Notes: a model not told the origin generated them from the sequence alone. Shown: positions 21,054 through 32,371, counted from the first letter of the stretch. The stretch: DNA of 64,000 nt from Arachnopeziza araneosa (GCA_003988855.1 QYAI01000122.1:62001-126000), one strand, 5' to 3'. Numbers and translations: made by a program.

Positions 21054-22637
21054 ATGGAAGACGAAATTAATCATGACGTCAAAGACTTATTTGTGCGCTT
21101 TTCAATCACATCCTATCCCATGCCTCTGCGATTGAGTAGTATATCAACAACAATGCCTCTCACAGAGAACTCACCAAGATACTTTCACGTCCTGCAAAAC
21201 CTGTCCCTCATCTTACTATCGATAGCCTTCATTCCGCTCTGTACCTTCATTGCAGTACTCAGTGAGATAGTCTCACCTTTTACAAGCAACACCAAGATCA
21301 TCAAACACCACCGAAAATGGCGAACATCATCGAGCCCTTCTTCCCGCCCACGCACCATTCTCATCACGGGAGTTGGGATGAGCAAAGGTCTCGCAATTGC
21401 ACGAGCATTCTATCGCGCTGGCCATAGAGTTATTGGCGCTGACTTTGAGCCACACGGAATCCCAGTCTCCGGGCGATTCTCCACGTGTTTTGAAAGATTC
21501 TATAGGTTGCCAAAGCCAGTTGAAGACGACTCTTCTGGGTATGTAGCAAGATTGATCGAGATTGCTAAGAAGGAAGACGTTGAACTATGGGTGAGCTGTT
21601 CAGGGGTTGCATCAGCAATTGAGGATGCTCAGGCAGCTGAAGCCGTGGAGGCGTTGACGAAGTGCAAAGCTGTTCAATTTGGGGTATCCTTGACGAAGGT
21701 ATTGCATGAAAAGCACACTTTCATTCAAAAGACGAAAGAATTAGGACTTAACGTGCCAGAAACTCATCTGATCACCTCCGTGGATGAGGCTCTTGATGTC
21801 TTGTCCCAGTCTGCAGCCAGACGGAAGTTCATTATGAAAAGTGTTGGTCTCGATGACTCGATCCGAGCTGATATGAGTCTTCTCCCCAAGCCCACAGAGT
21901 CGGAAACTAGGAAATATATACTAAAGTTGAAGCCAAACCCTCGTCGGCCATTCGTATTGCAGCAATTTATTCACGGCCCAGAATTCTGCACCCATTCAAT
22001 CGTCACAAGAGGACAGGTAGTAGCTTTTACAGCATGTTCATCAGCAGAGCTTCTGATGCACTACAAGGCTCTGGATCCTACGTCTGCATTATTCCAAGCA
22101 ATGTTTGAGTACACCAGAGTTTACGCAGAGACGATTGGACCGGAGATGACTGGTCATTTCTCTATCGATTTCTTGTTGGATAGGGAAAGTCGGGGTGACC
22201 TGTTGAAGCGACTCTATCCGATTGAATGCAATCCACGTGCTCATACAGCAGTTGTTCTTATGGCTGATCAGAGTGAGAGAATGGCCGAAGTATATCTGCA
22301 GCTGTTGAGTACGGAGGATAAATTTCCAAGAGGAGTCGTAGTCTCGAGTTCAGAGATGGGGTATTATTGGATTGGACACGATCTCGTTACATGCGTGATA
22401 TTACCATTCTTCTTGTTCCTCGCACTAAAGATCACAGTTTCAGAACTCTTTGGTCGATGGATCGAATTTGTGGTTCATCTTCTCTCTTGGAATGATGGGA
22501 CGTATGAGATCTGGGATCCGTGGCCAGCGTGGTGGTTGTACTGTGGATATTGGCCTGGAATGTTTGTCGTCTCAATGATAACTGGGAACTGGTGGAGTAG
22601 ATGTAATGTGAGCACGGCGAAGATATTCAGGTGCTAG
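21054..22637 (+). CDS. ATP-grasp ligase with membrane segments (mycosporine amino acid ligase)
   Basis: Single exon of 527 residues from ATG 21054. In-frame ATGs at 21120 and 21153 are possible starts, since the first 22 residues look dispensable. A hydrophobic segment (about 46-72) precedes the ATP-grasp part. A pre-ATP-grasp nucleotide-type loop begins TILITGVGMSKGLA (101-114). The grasp fold spans about 210-400, with Mg ligands Asp372 (HFSIDFL) and Glu391/Asn393 (PIECNPRAHT). A second membrane segment follows (about 441-462), then a Trp-rich tail. ATP-grasp enzymes of mycosporine clusters activate 4-deoxygadusol by phosphorylation and attach an amino acid (glycine in cyanobacteria). In fungi glutamine or serine would fit the known products. 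It follows the cyclase by 168 bases in the same direction. The hydrophobic flanks suggest it works at a membrane. Confidence 0.88.
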   Translation: MEDEINHDVKDLFVRFSITSYPMPLRLSSISTTMPLTENSPRYFHVLQNLSLILLSIAFIPLCTFIAVLSEIVSPFTSNTKIIKHHRKWRTSSSPSSRPRTILITGVGMSKGLAIARAFYRAGHRVIGADFEPHGIPVSGRFSTCFERFYRLPKPVEDDSSGYVARLIEIAKKEDVELWVSCSGVASAIEDAQAAEAVEALTKCKAVQFGVSLTKVLHEKHTFIQKTKELGLNVPETHLITSVDEALDVLSQSAARRKFIMKSVGLDDSIRADMSLLPKPTESETRKYILKLKPNPRRPFVLQQFIHGPEFCTHSIVTRGQVVAFTACSSAELLMHYKALDPTSALFQAMFEYTRVYAETIGPEMTGHFSIDFLLDRESRGDLLKRLYPIECNPRAHTAVVLMADQSERMAEVYLQLLSTEDKFPRGVVVSSSEMGYYWIGHDLVTCVILPFFLFLALKITVSELFGRWIEFVVHLLSWNDGTYEIWDPWPAWWLYCGYWPGMFVVSMITGNWWSRCNVSTAKIFRC

Positions 22638-23644
22638 AATAAATGAGAACAGCGTTATTTACTAGTGCAGAGTTCTTGAGACAGGGCTGTGTTTACGAGT
22701 AGCGATCACAGCGAAGTCCGAGCGCCTTTGCGGCTCCAGCTTCAGCCTCCACCTCGTCCGACAAGTTCAACTCCAACCAAAAGATAATCATCATTCCAAC
22801 GCCAGGACCGCAAAGATACCCACGACCTACGCGACAGCCAAATACGCCAGAAGTACTTGAGCAATGATCATTTACTGGCAGGAAAGCCAAGAAATGCAAT
22901 GCGGCGCCGGCGTCACTGACCGTTTCAAGCAACTCTTCCTTGAGGACGAGCTGGGCTCCTTCGCGGACTCGAATCAATTTTTTCGGTCGTCAATATCTCC
23001 GCGATACTCAATGATCGCGCATGACATTCCGGGAAGAGCAATTCTTGAAGCGTTGGACACAGACAAATTGCTATTACCACTCCAAAGACAAGTGTCGAAA
23101 ATATCAACAATCAACACGCCATCACAAGAACACAACCATCCCTCCCATGTGCGGTTCACGCAGATACTAATCCATGCAGGAACGCTGCACCGTCCCTTGG
23201 GAGTCTCGAAACCGGTCCTACTCGCACGGCAGAACCATACGAGAGTTTTCGGTTGAATGGGTACATAGGTGAGGATCAATGCTGGGAATGAGCAGCTGCT
23301 TTGATTTCAAAGGCATCACTGCGTATACCCCATGTTGCGCGCGGAAGGGGTTTATAAGGGTAGAGAGGTATAGAACTTTGATGAGCGCGATGAAGAGGTA
23401 GGTTGTAAACGATCGCCATATCTATGACTGTGGTATTAAGAAAAGGCTTCTGATTGTGAGAGGAGAGTGCTGTCCGAAGTTGAAAAGACAGAAAGACTCG
23501 GTTTCTCTCCTACCGAATTCAAGTTGATCCAATGATCGATGTTTATCAATCGTTTCCAATCGAGTCATCGCAAGATGTTCCTATTCATGGTAGAGATCCT
23601 GTCATAATATATACAAATTTGTTTCGCCTAGCCACGTTCCCACA
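22638..23644. other. Intergenic, no confident gene
   Basis: Overlapping open frames of 60-130 codons lie on both strands at 22.69-23.28 kb, one with a single hydrophobic stretch on the minus strand. None gives a splice chain or a domain that I trust. The region holds the 3' flanks of the ATP-grasp and symporter genes. Confidence 0.35.
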
Positions 23645-25416
23645 CTAGTAGACATAGATGAAATCCTCATTATCCAGATCCGTCACGTCATCGAAAGCCT
23701 TGTCCCCGAGAACCACGCCGTTAGCAGCATTCAACTCGTCGTCGGCGGCGGTCTCCTTGGCAGTCATCATGGAGCGATCAACAATGACAGCCGACTTTCC
23801 GAGGGCGACTCTGCGAGAAGCTTGTCTCTTGTTCAGATATACCAACCAGAGGGTTGTCAGACTGGAGAGGTTAGTAGGGGATCTGGTGTTGGGGAGGTGA
23901 ACATACATGATGAGGATCTCCAAGATGACGAAGAGGCACAGGTTGGAGATCAGACCCCGGCGGTAGAGGGGCTTCTCGGCGGTAGTGTACAGATGAGGAC
24001 CGATGATGTTGCCGGCAGATTGACCGATGAACAATATTGCTGTGGTGCACTTCTTCTTTGTTTCACCAGCGGTATTTTGAGCGGACCAGGAATAGATGAG
24101 AGGGGCTAAGCACGATCGTTAGATATATGTGAAAGTTGGAACAAGACGACTTACAGATGCCGGGGTAGAAGGAGATCAGGTAATAACCGACAAGAAGAGG
24201 TCCCTTGTGAGCTGCAGTATGCTTTAGGCATAAGAGCATGACGATACCAATGATAGGTGGAATGCAGAGAAGAGCAAGGACAGGCCCCTTCTTCTTGAGC
24301 TTGGTAGCAAGTGCTGCTCCTCCGAGAGTTGCAAAGAGTTGTACAGCGCCAAAGGGGATGTTGAGGAGAAGAGTGTTAAAGGCGCTGAAACCAAAGGAGT
24401 TGACGATCAAGGGTCCGAAGGTAGTGACACCACCAGAAGGAATAGAGATGGAAAAGATCAGAGAAAACCAGAACCATGTCTTCAAATCGAGCAAGCTGTC
24501 CTTCACGTGTTCCCACTTCCATTCGGTTGAGACAACGCCCATTTGGTTGGCGCGGAGTCTCTCTACGGCAAGAGCTTTGTCGTGGCTGTTAAGGAACTTG
24601 GCGTCAACGGGGGAGTCGGGAAGGAAGAAGCTGTATGGTTAGCATTGTCGATGAAGGGCTTGGAGAATACTCACAAGACAACGAAAGAAAAGACGACGGT
24701 GAGAAGTCCACAAGCCAAGAAGATGATTTGGTATGAGTACAGATGAGCCGAATGGATATGACCAAGTCCCCAGGCGAGAAGACTGCCGACCATGTTGACA
24801 ACGCCGTTCATGGCGTACCAGGATGCGGTTCTGTTGGTTTGTTCACTTCTCTTCCACCACATCTGAGTGATGGCAATGAAAGTCGGGGCTTTCACGAGTT
24901 AGCAGGTAAAGATGATTAGATGAGAAACCTACCAACTGCGGCTTCAAAGCAGCCTAGGAAGAAACGAGCCGCAAGTAGCCCTTGGAAGTTATGAGCGATA
25001 GACATGCAGCTCAAGACAGTACCCCAGCAGAAAACCATGATACCAGCGAACTTTCCTGTCGGTAGTTTCACCAAAAAATATGCGATAATTGGCTGCATGA
25101 CAAGTTGGGCGACATAGACAATAGATCCCAGCCAAGAATAATCTTGGCCACCGAGATGGGCATTTTTGACGATGCCAAAGACCGAGGCGTATGAGAGGGT
25201 CGATTTGTCGATTTGCTGCAAGAAATAAACCACGAGCATGATTGGGAGAATGACTAAATCGATCTTGCGCAGGATACGCTTGTTTTCCTCTGGAGTAACG
25301 ATGATGCGGTCTTGGTTGTTGACGAGCGCTGCAGCGCGGTCTCTGCCCGCAACGCGTTCCTCTTCGGAGACCTCATACTTGTTGTCGTTCTCGATCGGTC
25401 CTGCTTTGGCGTCCAT
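23645..25416 (-). CDS. MFS transporter, allantoate permease (anion:cation symporter) family
   Basis: Five exons: 25416-24933, 24888-24675, 24630-24155, 24105-23907 and 23861-23645, all in phase, giving 529 residues. The start is ATG 25416 (MDAKAGPIEN). The family features are clear: RKIDLVILPIMLVVYFLQQIDKSTLSYAS (TM1 region), the DYSWLGSIVYVAQLV loop, GCFEAAVAPTFIAITQMWW after TM4, and a central ERLRANQMG segment. Twelve membrane helices can be drawn. Members such as yeast Dal5, Tna1 and Vht1 import small carboxylates, vitamins or ureides with protons. The substrate is unknown here. It lies next to the mycosporine cluster, but opposite in strand and 1 kb away, so I do not count it as a cluster member. 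Confidence 0.9.
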
Positions 25417-26328
25417 ATTGATGTTCAAGAGAAGCTCTCTCTACTCAAAGTGACCGGCAGTCGGATGAAATAGATGAAGTAGATGGTAAGGCAGGGAAGT
25501 GAAGGCTGCTGGAGGGTAGCTATCCATGTTGATCAGGCCGGTATGACGAACTTATATAAAATCACAGCAGACTGGAGTCCCGTCTGCTGGTCTCGGTCGG
25601 AGCCATGGAGGCGGAGAAAACTAGCTGCATCTGGGGAGAAAATCGGGGTTTGATGGAGTCTGGGGAATCGGATTTCGGGAGGGAAGTGCGAGTGGATGTG
25701 AGAAGCGGCATATGAGAGGGAGAGTTGATTTCTGCTGGGAGACTCAGATGATCCTGACAGCTTCCCCGCATTCTGTTGTCAACTGACTCGAGTGAGGTGT
25801 GGAGGGAGCAGGTGTTTATTGATCTGTGGCTCACGTCAAAACACTTTCAATTATCGCATGTTATATTCGACTTTCAAAGCAAGTCTAGAGAGGAAGTCTT
25901 TAACAATCTAGCCTAGAATAACTTGGTACGATCAAGAATTTATATCTATATTCTATAGATAATTGTTTAATTACTCAACACGGACGTGTGCCACGAATTA
26001 TCGCATCCCCGGTGGGAGAAGATGTCGGCATCCAGCAAGCCACCAAGTCGTCCCCATCGGGCTTGTACCCGAAATCCGAGACATCGGGTGGGGATCAGCC
26101 ACTTCCCCATCATCTGGACCGCCAGCTTCCATTTCAAGCCAACTCTACACGTGGAAAGTCTTCTGGAGGCAATCCATACACGCCGGTGCCGGACGCTTCG
26201 CTGGCTGAGGTAGGTATAAGTAAGTACCAATGTCGTTCCTTTTGTTGTGTTTGTGGCTGGATCATTCTTTTCACTTTACCTCAATTGATCTATTACACTC
26301 CCGTGTTTTGCTACGATAGATTCCCACG
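25417..26328. other. Divergent intergenic region (symporter / GH31)
   Basis: About 0.9 kb with short non-domain frames only. A GAATTTATATCTATATTCTATAG stretch (25939-25961) is strongly A+T-rich. A TAGGTATAAGTAAGTACC segment near 26210-26227 could belong to a 5' leader intron of the GH31 gene; this is only a guess. Confidence 0.3.
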
Positions 26329-28913
26329 ATGCCACAGCGCGAATATGTTCCTCGAAGCTATACGCTCATTCAAGAGAATGGCTACGTGGAAGACTCGCCC
26401 AAAGTCTCCACTGAGCTCCATCTCGAATCCACTGACGCAGACACCAAATTCCAATTCTCTTTCCAAGCAATTCGTCCTGGACTCTTTCGAACTACATTCT
26501 CCTCAAAAACTCATCCTCTACCTCCTCATCCCGCAGCACCTCGACCTTCAGTAGACTTCTCTGGCCTCAAGCCATCTGCTACCTCTACCGCAACGTCAAA
26601 AACTCTCTCCATTGGCAATGTCACAGCCACCGTCGACTGGACTGGACCTCCCATCGTGTCTCTACAATTGGAGGGTCAGAAGACTCCTATCCACAAAGAT
26701 CTCGACTTCAGATCCTACGTTGTTGACTCGGAGGGAATTGCACATTATACCAGATACAAGAGGGATACATTGCACTGTGGAATGGGAGAAAAAGCTGCCC
26801 CGATGAACTTGGCGAACCGGAATTTCATCATCTCTGCGACAGACTCTTTTGGTTACGACGTTTATCGAACGGATCCTTTGTACAAACACATTCCTCTCCT
26901 CATCAATGCAACACCCGAAGGATGCGTGGGTATCTTCTCGACCTCGCACAGCAGAGGAACATATGCCGTCGGTTCAGAGATTGATGGGCTCTGGGGACAT
27001 TTCAAGGTGTACCGGCAAGACTATGGTGGACTTGAAGAATATCTGATGGTGGGGAAAACCATCCAGGATGTGGTGAGGATATATGCCGATCTTGTTGGCT
27101 ATCCCCTGCTCGTCCCTCGTTGGGCATTTGGATATATTGCGGGAGGTATGAAGTACTCCATGTTGGACGAACCTCGAGCGTGCGATGCCTTGATGGATTT
27201 CGCTGGGAAGTTAAAGACCCATGACATCCCATGTTCGGCGTTTCAAATGTCTTCTGGATATACCGTTGCTGAGACCGAGCCAAAGACGAGGAACGTCTTC
27301 ACCTGGAACAGACACCGCTTCCCAGATCCAGAGGGCTTCTTGAAGAAATATCACGACGAAGGAATCCGTCTCATCGCCAACGTCAAACCATATGTACTCG
27401 CCAATCATCCCGAGTATGCCAAACTAGTTGAATCCGGTGCCTTGTTCTCCGATCCCCGGACCAAGAAGTCTAGTGTTGCCCGGCTCTGGAGTGCAGGTGG
27501 GGGTGAGAGTGGAGAGGGTGGTCATATTGATTTCACCTCAGAAGCAGGCTTCAAATGGTGGTACGAGGGTGTAAAAGCTCTCAGACACGTTGGTATCGAA
27601 GGCATCTGGAACGATAATAACGAGTATACAATTCCTGATGATGGCTGGGAGTTGGCCCTTGATGGAAACGACAAGGCTAAGCCGGATACTCCAAACCACG
27701 TTGGTATATGGGGACGAGCAATGCACACCGAGCTGATGGGTCGATCTTCACATGATGCGTTGATCGATCTCGAGCCAGAGATCCGACCGTTTGTACTCAC
27801 CCGTTCAGCAACTGCGGGAACCATGAGATACGCCGCCAGTTCATGGGGAGGGGATAATGTGACTAGCTGGGACAACATGAAAGGTTCTAATTCATTATCT
27901 CTCAATGCTGGCATGAGCTTACTTCAGGTTTGTATCATATCATTCATTGTTTCTTGACTAATCAATTACAGTGTTATGGTCATGACATTGGTGGATTCGA
28001 GGGACCACAACCATCTCCAGAACTCCTCCTTCGTTGGGTTCAACTCGGTGTCTACTCCCCACGTTTCGCCATCAATTGTTTCAAGACTGACGATATTGAC
28101 AACACGATTGGAGGGGTGATCGAACCCTGGATGTATCCTGAAATCACACCTCTTGTTCGCGATATCATCAAACGTCGTTATGAGCTGATCCCTTACCTGT
28201 ACTCCCTTATGCTGGAGAGTCACGCCACTGCTGTACCGCCTCAGCGATGGATTGGCCATAGTTACGAATCTGATCCCGAAGTCTGGACGGCCGAAGTTAT
28301 GGCTGGAGAGACTCAGTACTGGCTTGGAAAGACCATTATGGTTGGTGGAGTCTACACGGCTGGTGAGACAAAGGCCAAGCTGTATCTTCCAAGCTCTGGC
28401 GCAGAAGATGAAGGATACATCAACATGAACGCGCCACACAATCACCTCCCTGCTGGAAAGTGGGTCGAGATCGGCTCACCATGGAAGGACAGCATTCCTC
28501 TCCTCGCTCGCGTTGGTGGTGTCATTGTCGTTGGCAAAGCCTCACAAACTCGATCACCAGGAGACCACAGATTTCCCAGCAAGAATGAGACCGAAGATGA
28601 TGTTCGTGCCGTGGAAATCTTCCCTCCACAAGGTGTGTCGAAGACGACTTATGAAAATACTTGGTATGAAGATGATGGCATCTCAAGACACCCCGAGGTC
28701 TCATCTTTCACGCTCAGATACAGCTCAACGGCCGAGAAGGTTGAGATTGAGTTTGTCAATGGAGACGGAAATAAATATACCCCGTTGTGGAGGGAGTTGA
28801 GTATTGTCCTACCTGTTGGCGATTCAAGAGCTGTGGTTTCGAAATCAGGAGATGCTTGTAGAGCAGGAAGTGAAACCCGAGGTCGCAAGTCCTCTATCTT
28901 GCCAATTGCTTAG
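26329..28913 (+). CDS. GH31 family glycosidase (alpha-glucosidase/alpha-xylosidase type)
   Basis: Exons 26329-27927 and 27972-28913 (intron GTTTGT...TACAG) give 846 residues. The GH31 barrel is evident: the nucleophile is Asp429 in GIWNDNNEY, and the acid/base is Asp509 in YAASSWGGDN. RSATAGTMR precedes it, and GHDIGGF with SPRFAINCF follows, as is typical of GH31 subsite residues. An N-terminal beta-sandwich (about 1-250) and C-terminal sandwiches (about 640-800) complete the family layout. There is no signal peptide, so it is probably intracellular. GH31 enzymes release alpha-linked glucose or xylose by retention. The exact substrate is not readable. It may work on internalised oligosaccharides, since a sugar transporter lies nearby, but that link is loose. 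Confidence 0.93.
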
Positions 28914-29139
28914 ACTAATATATCAATGATCTTTCTACATTCATCTGAGATTGACCAGTGACCGATGCTGGCTGCCGATATCTGGTTTACCCATTTAGGC
29001 GAGTGGGACCATTCTAATATGTCCATCTCAGTCTGACTGCATACGACTGACTCTGACTCATCTCACGCTCGCTTGTGCCTTGACATATATATTCAACTCG
29101 CCCCGACACAACTCTCCTCCAAACCACCGCACACACAAA

Positions 29140-29838
29140 ATGACCTCTGAATCCCAACTCCCGCTCCCGCCCCCGCCCTGGGCCCGCCCCTCGCACCACC
29201 ACACGACGCCCCGCCTCCTCCTCCGCACCGCCGTCGTGTCAGACGCCCGCGCCTTCACACAGCTCAACTCGGACCCGCTCAACTCGGAATTCGGCGGCGT
29301 CGTCGGCGCCACGGCCACGCTGGCCCAGCAGGAGCTCAACCTGGCGCGGCAGGCGGGGACGACGGCGTCGGGCCAAAACGCCTTTGTCGTTGTGGTGCTA
29401 CGGGACGGCGAGGTGGGCGCTGAGTTGCGGCATCTGGAGGCAGTACAAGACCTCCGCGTGCACGACGGCTGGCTGATCGGCTGCTCGGGGTTTAATTCCT
29501 TCCCGCTGGAGCGCGACGATGCGGGAAGAGACGTCCTCGTCGGCGACACGGGCATCCTGATCGACCACCACTTCGTCCGCAAAGGCTACGCGCTCGAGGC
29601 CCTGGAGCGCCTCATCGACCTCGGCTTCGGCGAGCTCGGCGTCGACATCACGTTCCTCGAGACCAACGCGACCAACACGCCCTTCCGCACCCTCATGCAC
29701 GTCCTGGGCGTCGCGGATACGGAGCGCGCGGGCAGCGGGGATGGGCACGGGGGTGCGAGTGTCGTGTACCGCTTTGGGCGGGAGAGGTGGGAGGGCTGCC
29801 GGGAGGGGCTGAAGGGGGAGGGGAGGTGGTATTTGTGA
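29140..29838 (+). CDS. GNAT-family N-acetyltransferase, G+C-rich
   Basis: Single exon, 232 residues, from ATG 29140. The layout is that of RimJ/RimL-type GNATs acting on amino groups: TPRLLLRTAVVSDARAF at the start, GTGI-like DTGILIDHHFVRKGYALEAL (the acetyl-CoA loop R-x-x-G-x-A), then LGVDITFLETNATNTPFRTLM. The final part (WYL end) is short and Gly/Arg-rich. The substrate is unknown. The codons strongly favour G or C at third positions, unlike the GH31 gene next to it, and the DNA just downstream turns A+T-rich. This base-composition island may reflect a different history or simply strong codon preference. Confidence 0.82.
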   Translation: MTSESQLPLPPPPWARPSHHHTTPRLLLRTAVVSDARAFTQLNSDPLNSEFGGVVGATATLAQQELNLARQAGTTASGQNAFVVVVLRDGEVGAELRHLEAVQDLRVHDGWLIGCSGFNSFPLERDDAGRDVLVGDTGILIDHHFVRKGYALEALERLIDLGFGELGVDITFLETNATNTPFRTLMHVLGVADTERAGSGDGHGGASVVYRFGRERWEGCREGLKGEGRWYL

Positions 29839-29888
29839 GGCGGTGGTTTGGGTGGAGGCATGGTGTATATAAGACAATATAACAATGC

Positions 29889-30551
29889 CGACTTTTTTAC
29901 TTCACCCTTCCGACTTGGGAGTACGCGCACCCGCTCTTCAGAGTAAGAAAAGCTAGTGTTTGTACACGTGTTTGATTTTCAGTATCCAGAAACGCTATCC
30001 ACGCTATCCACAAACTTGACGACCCCGACTTCTCGCACGCACTTCCGGCTCAAACGTCCTAGGAGGAGTATTTTTATAAAAGCGTTTTGCTCTTGGTATG
30101 AGTAACGCTGACACCCTACATGACCTTTACATTTCCAAGTCCTCGTACTCGTACTTCCGAATCAACCGTGCTGGGAAGTGTGCTTATAAAATATTTATTT
30201 TTTGCTTAGAGTAACGCTTATGCTATCTATAATATTAACACTCTATCTCGATAGTAAGAAGAATATCTATACGAGAATTCGATTCGTTCTTAGTAATAGT
30301 ATATAAACGATACAATATTATAACAACTCGAACTATTTTATTAACAACTTTAACTTCTCGTATTTACACTTCCGGCTACAACATACAAAGTGGTAGTGTT
30401 TATAAAAATGTTTGATTTCTAGTTAGAGTAACGTTACATGCTATTTACAATACTAACATTCCATCTCGATAGTAAGAAAAAGTATCTATACGAGTATTCT
30501 ATCGCTCCAGTACGCTATAAACTATATACAATTTTGACACTCCGACTCCAT
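29889..30551. repeat. Decayed tandem repeat next to sugar transporter 3' end
   Basis: Four to five diverged copies of a unit of roughly 110-220 bases fill the space between the GNAT and the transporter. Each contains a version of ACTTCCGRCT (near 29906, 30041, 30153, 30368 and the transporter's own end at 30556). This is followed at variable distance by a TTATAAAA-type tract and GAGTAACG. The two right-hand copies share CTCGATAGTAAGAA and ATCTATACGAG. The ACTTCCGACTTC core equals the last codons of the transporter, so the unit seems to have copied that gene end. The copies become A+T-richer, as expected from repeat-induced mutation. Confidence 0.6.
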
Positions 30552-32267
30552 TTACACTTCCGACTTCTGGGCCTCGACATGTTGTACGCCGAGTTTCGCG
30601 GTCATGCCCATCTCCTGAGCAAAGGTGTTGTGCGGCACCCACTTCGCGCTCGTTCTGGGCGTGGTCTCCTCCAACATCTTGTCGACCTGCTCGAGGGACA
30701 GACCCTTGGTCTCGGGGATCAAGAAGTATGCGTAGACGAAGCAGCCGGCGCACAGACTACCCCAGATGAAGAAGATCTTGGCGCCGAGATCGACGCCACC
30801 GCCTGCGGTGCTGGTCATGTATGGGGTGATGACGGCAATGATGCAGTTCCACAGCCAGTTGGAGGCCGTGGACAGGGCGACGCCGCGGGATCGGATGGGC
30901 AGCGGGAAGACCTCGCCGATGACGACCCAGGCGCCGGGACCCCAGGTGGATGCGAAGAAGAAGATGTAGATGCAGATGAAGGCGATCATGGCTTGGACGG
31001 CGGATTTGGACTGGCCGTCGGTGACGCCGACGATGGCGACGATGAACTGGCAGATGACCATGCCGAGGGCACCCCAGATCATGATGGTGCGGCGGCCGAA
31101 GCGCTCGATGATCCAGAAGGAGAGGGGGGTGGAGCAGACGTTGACGAGGGTGGTGATGAGGGAGATGAGGAAGCTGGATGGTTAATTAGTGTCGAAGGAA
31201 TTACGAGGGGAGGACTTACGAGTTCTGGATCGTTCCGAGAGACTTGAAGAAGGTGGTGCCAAAGTAGAAGATGAAGTTGACGCCGGTGAGCTGTTGCATC
31301 ATCTGTAGGGAGGTTCCGAGGATGGTCTTTCGGAGGTTGGAGGATGGCGACCAGATGCTGCCGGAGAAGCAGTGTGCCCACGTAGCGAAGTATCCGCCTT
31401 GCGGGATGAGGGACAGTTCGTACTCGTAGTTGGCAATGATCTCGGTGAGTTCGGCCTGGACCAGTTCTGAGCCAGCGGGTTGATCTCTCAGTCGCTCGAG
31501 AACGCGAGTTGCAGCGGGAAGGTTACCCTTCTTGACGTAGAACCGCGGTGATTCTGGGAGGAAGAAGAGGCCGAGAGCGAGGATGAGAGCCCATGCCAAT
31601 TGGAGGGCCATGGGGATACGGTATGAACCCGAATCGGTGCGGTTCTGGGTGCCATAGTCAACGCAGGAGGCGAGGAGAAGACCGATGGTGATGGCGAATT
31701 GATACCCGGAGACGATCATGCCTCGAACCTTGCGGGGTGCTGTTGATGTTAGAATTGAAAGAATAACTTGATGCAAGACGTACCAATCTCAGACATGTAT
31801 AGAATGATGATGGCGGAGACGAATCCCACCCCGAAACCTGCAATCAATCGACCGGCGACGAGAAGACCGAGGGAGGACGAGGCGGTTTGCAAGATACATC
31901 CGATGCCATAGACGAAGCAGCCGAGAATGACGGTGAAGCGACGACCGAAAAAATCCGCAAGATCACCCGCAAAGATAGCACCAAAGAAGGTTCCGGCTGA
32001 GAGGATGGAAACGATCAATGATTTGTGGCTGGTCGGAATGACAAAGGCATCAGTTTCGGCGGGCGTCGTTGGGTATGGTTTGCCCGTGTACAGATGGATA
32101 AAGTAGTTCATGGCGAGAACACCACTGATGTATCCCGAATCATAACCAAAGAAGATGCCGCCAAAGGCAGCAAAGGCGCACATAACATAGGACTTCCATG
32201 TTACTGGCGCCTCGATGCGTTGGGTGTCCGAGTTGGAATCTGGGGATGCGAGACCGCCGCCTGCCAT
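30552..32267 (-). CDS. MFS sugar transporter (hexose transporter-like)
   Basis: Exons 32267-31784, 31739-31220 and 31173-30552 read in phase, giving 541 residues. The sugar-porter signatures are all there: GYDSGYISGV in TM1, DFFGRRF in the TM2-3 loop, RLIAGFGVGFVSAII in TM4, PESPRFYVKKG at the end of TM6, QQLTGVNFIFYFGTTFF in TM7 and PETKGLSLEQVD after TM12. It is a plasma-membrane proton symporter or facilitator for hexoses or related sugars; specificity is not readable. The start (MAGGGLASPD) fits the family's short cytosolic N-terminus. Upstream DNA carries a GGAT microsatellite only some 10 bases before the ATG, which lies in the leader or promoter. Downstream lies a decayed repeat that copies its 3' end. 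Confidence 0.93.
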
Positions 32268-32274
32268 TGTGAAG

Positions 32275-32315
32275 GAAGGATGGATGGAAGGATGGATGGA
32301 TGGATGGATGGACGG
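32275..32315. repeat. (GGAT)n microsatellite
   Basis: About ten imperfect GGAT/GGAA units lie directly upstream of the sugar transporter start (minus strand), probably within its 5' leader. Confidence 0.85.
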
Positions 32316-32371
32316 ATTGAGAGATATGAGTGAAGATGGAGATGGGAGGAAAGGAAGAATGAATATATGTG

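Noticed and set aside
22693..23279. Overlapping frames on both strands (up to 130 codons), one with a hydrophobic helix
   Set aside because: No consistent splice chain, no recognised domain, and competing frames on both strands.
23645..25416. The symporter as exporter of the mycosporine cluster
   Set aside because: It belongs to an uptake family, is 1 kb away on the other strand and has no sequence link to the pathway.
30438..31247. Plus-strand frame of 269 codons rich in Asp/Glu/Gly
   Set aside because: Antisense shadow of the sugar transporter.
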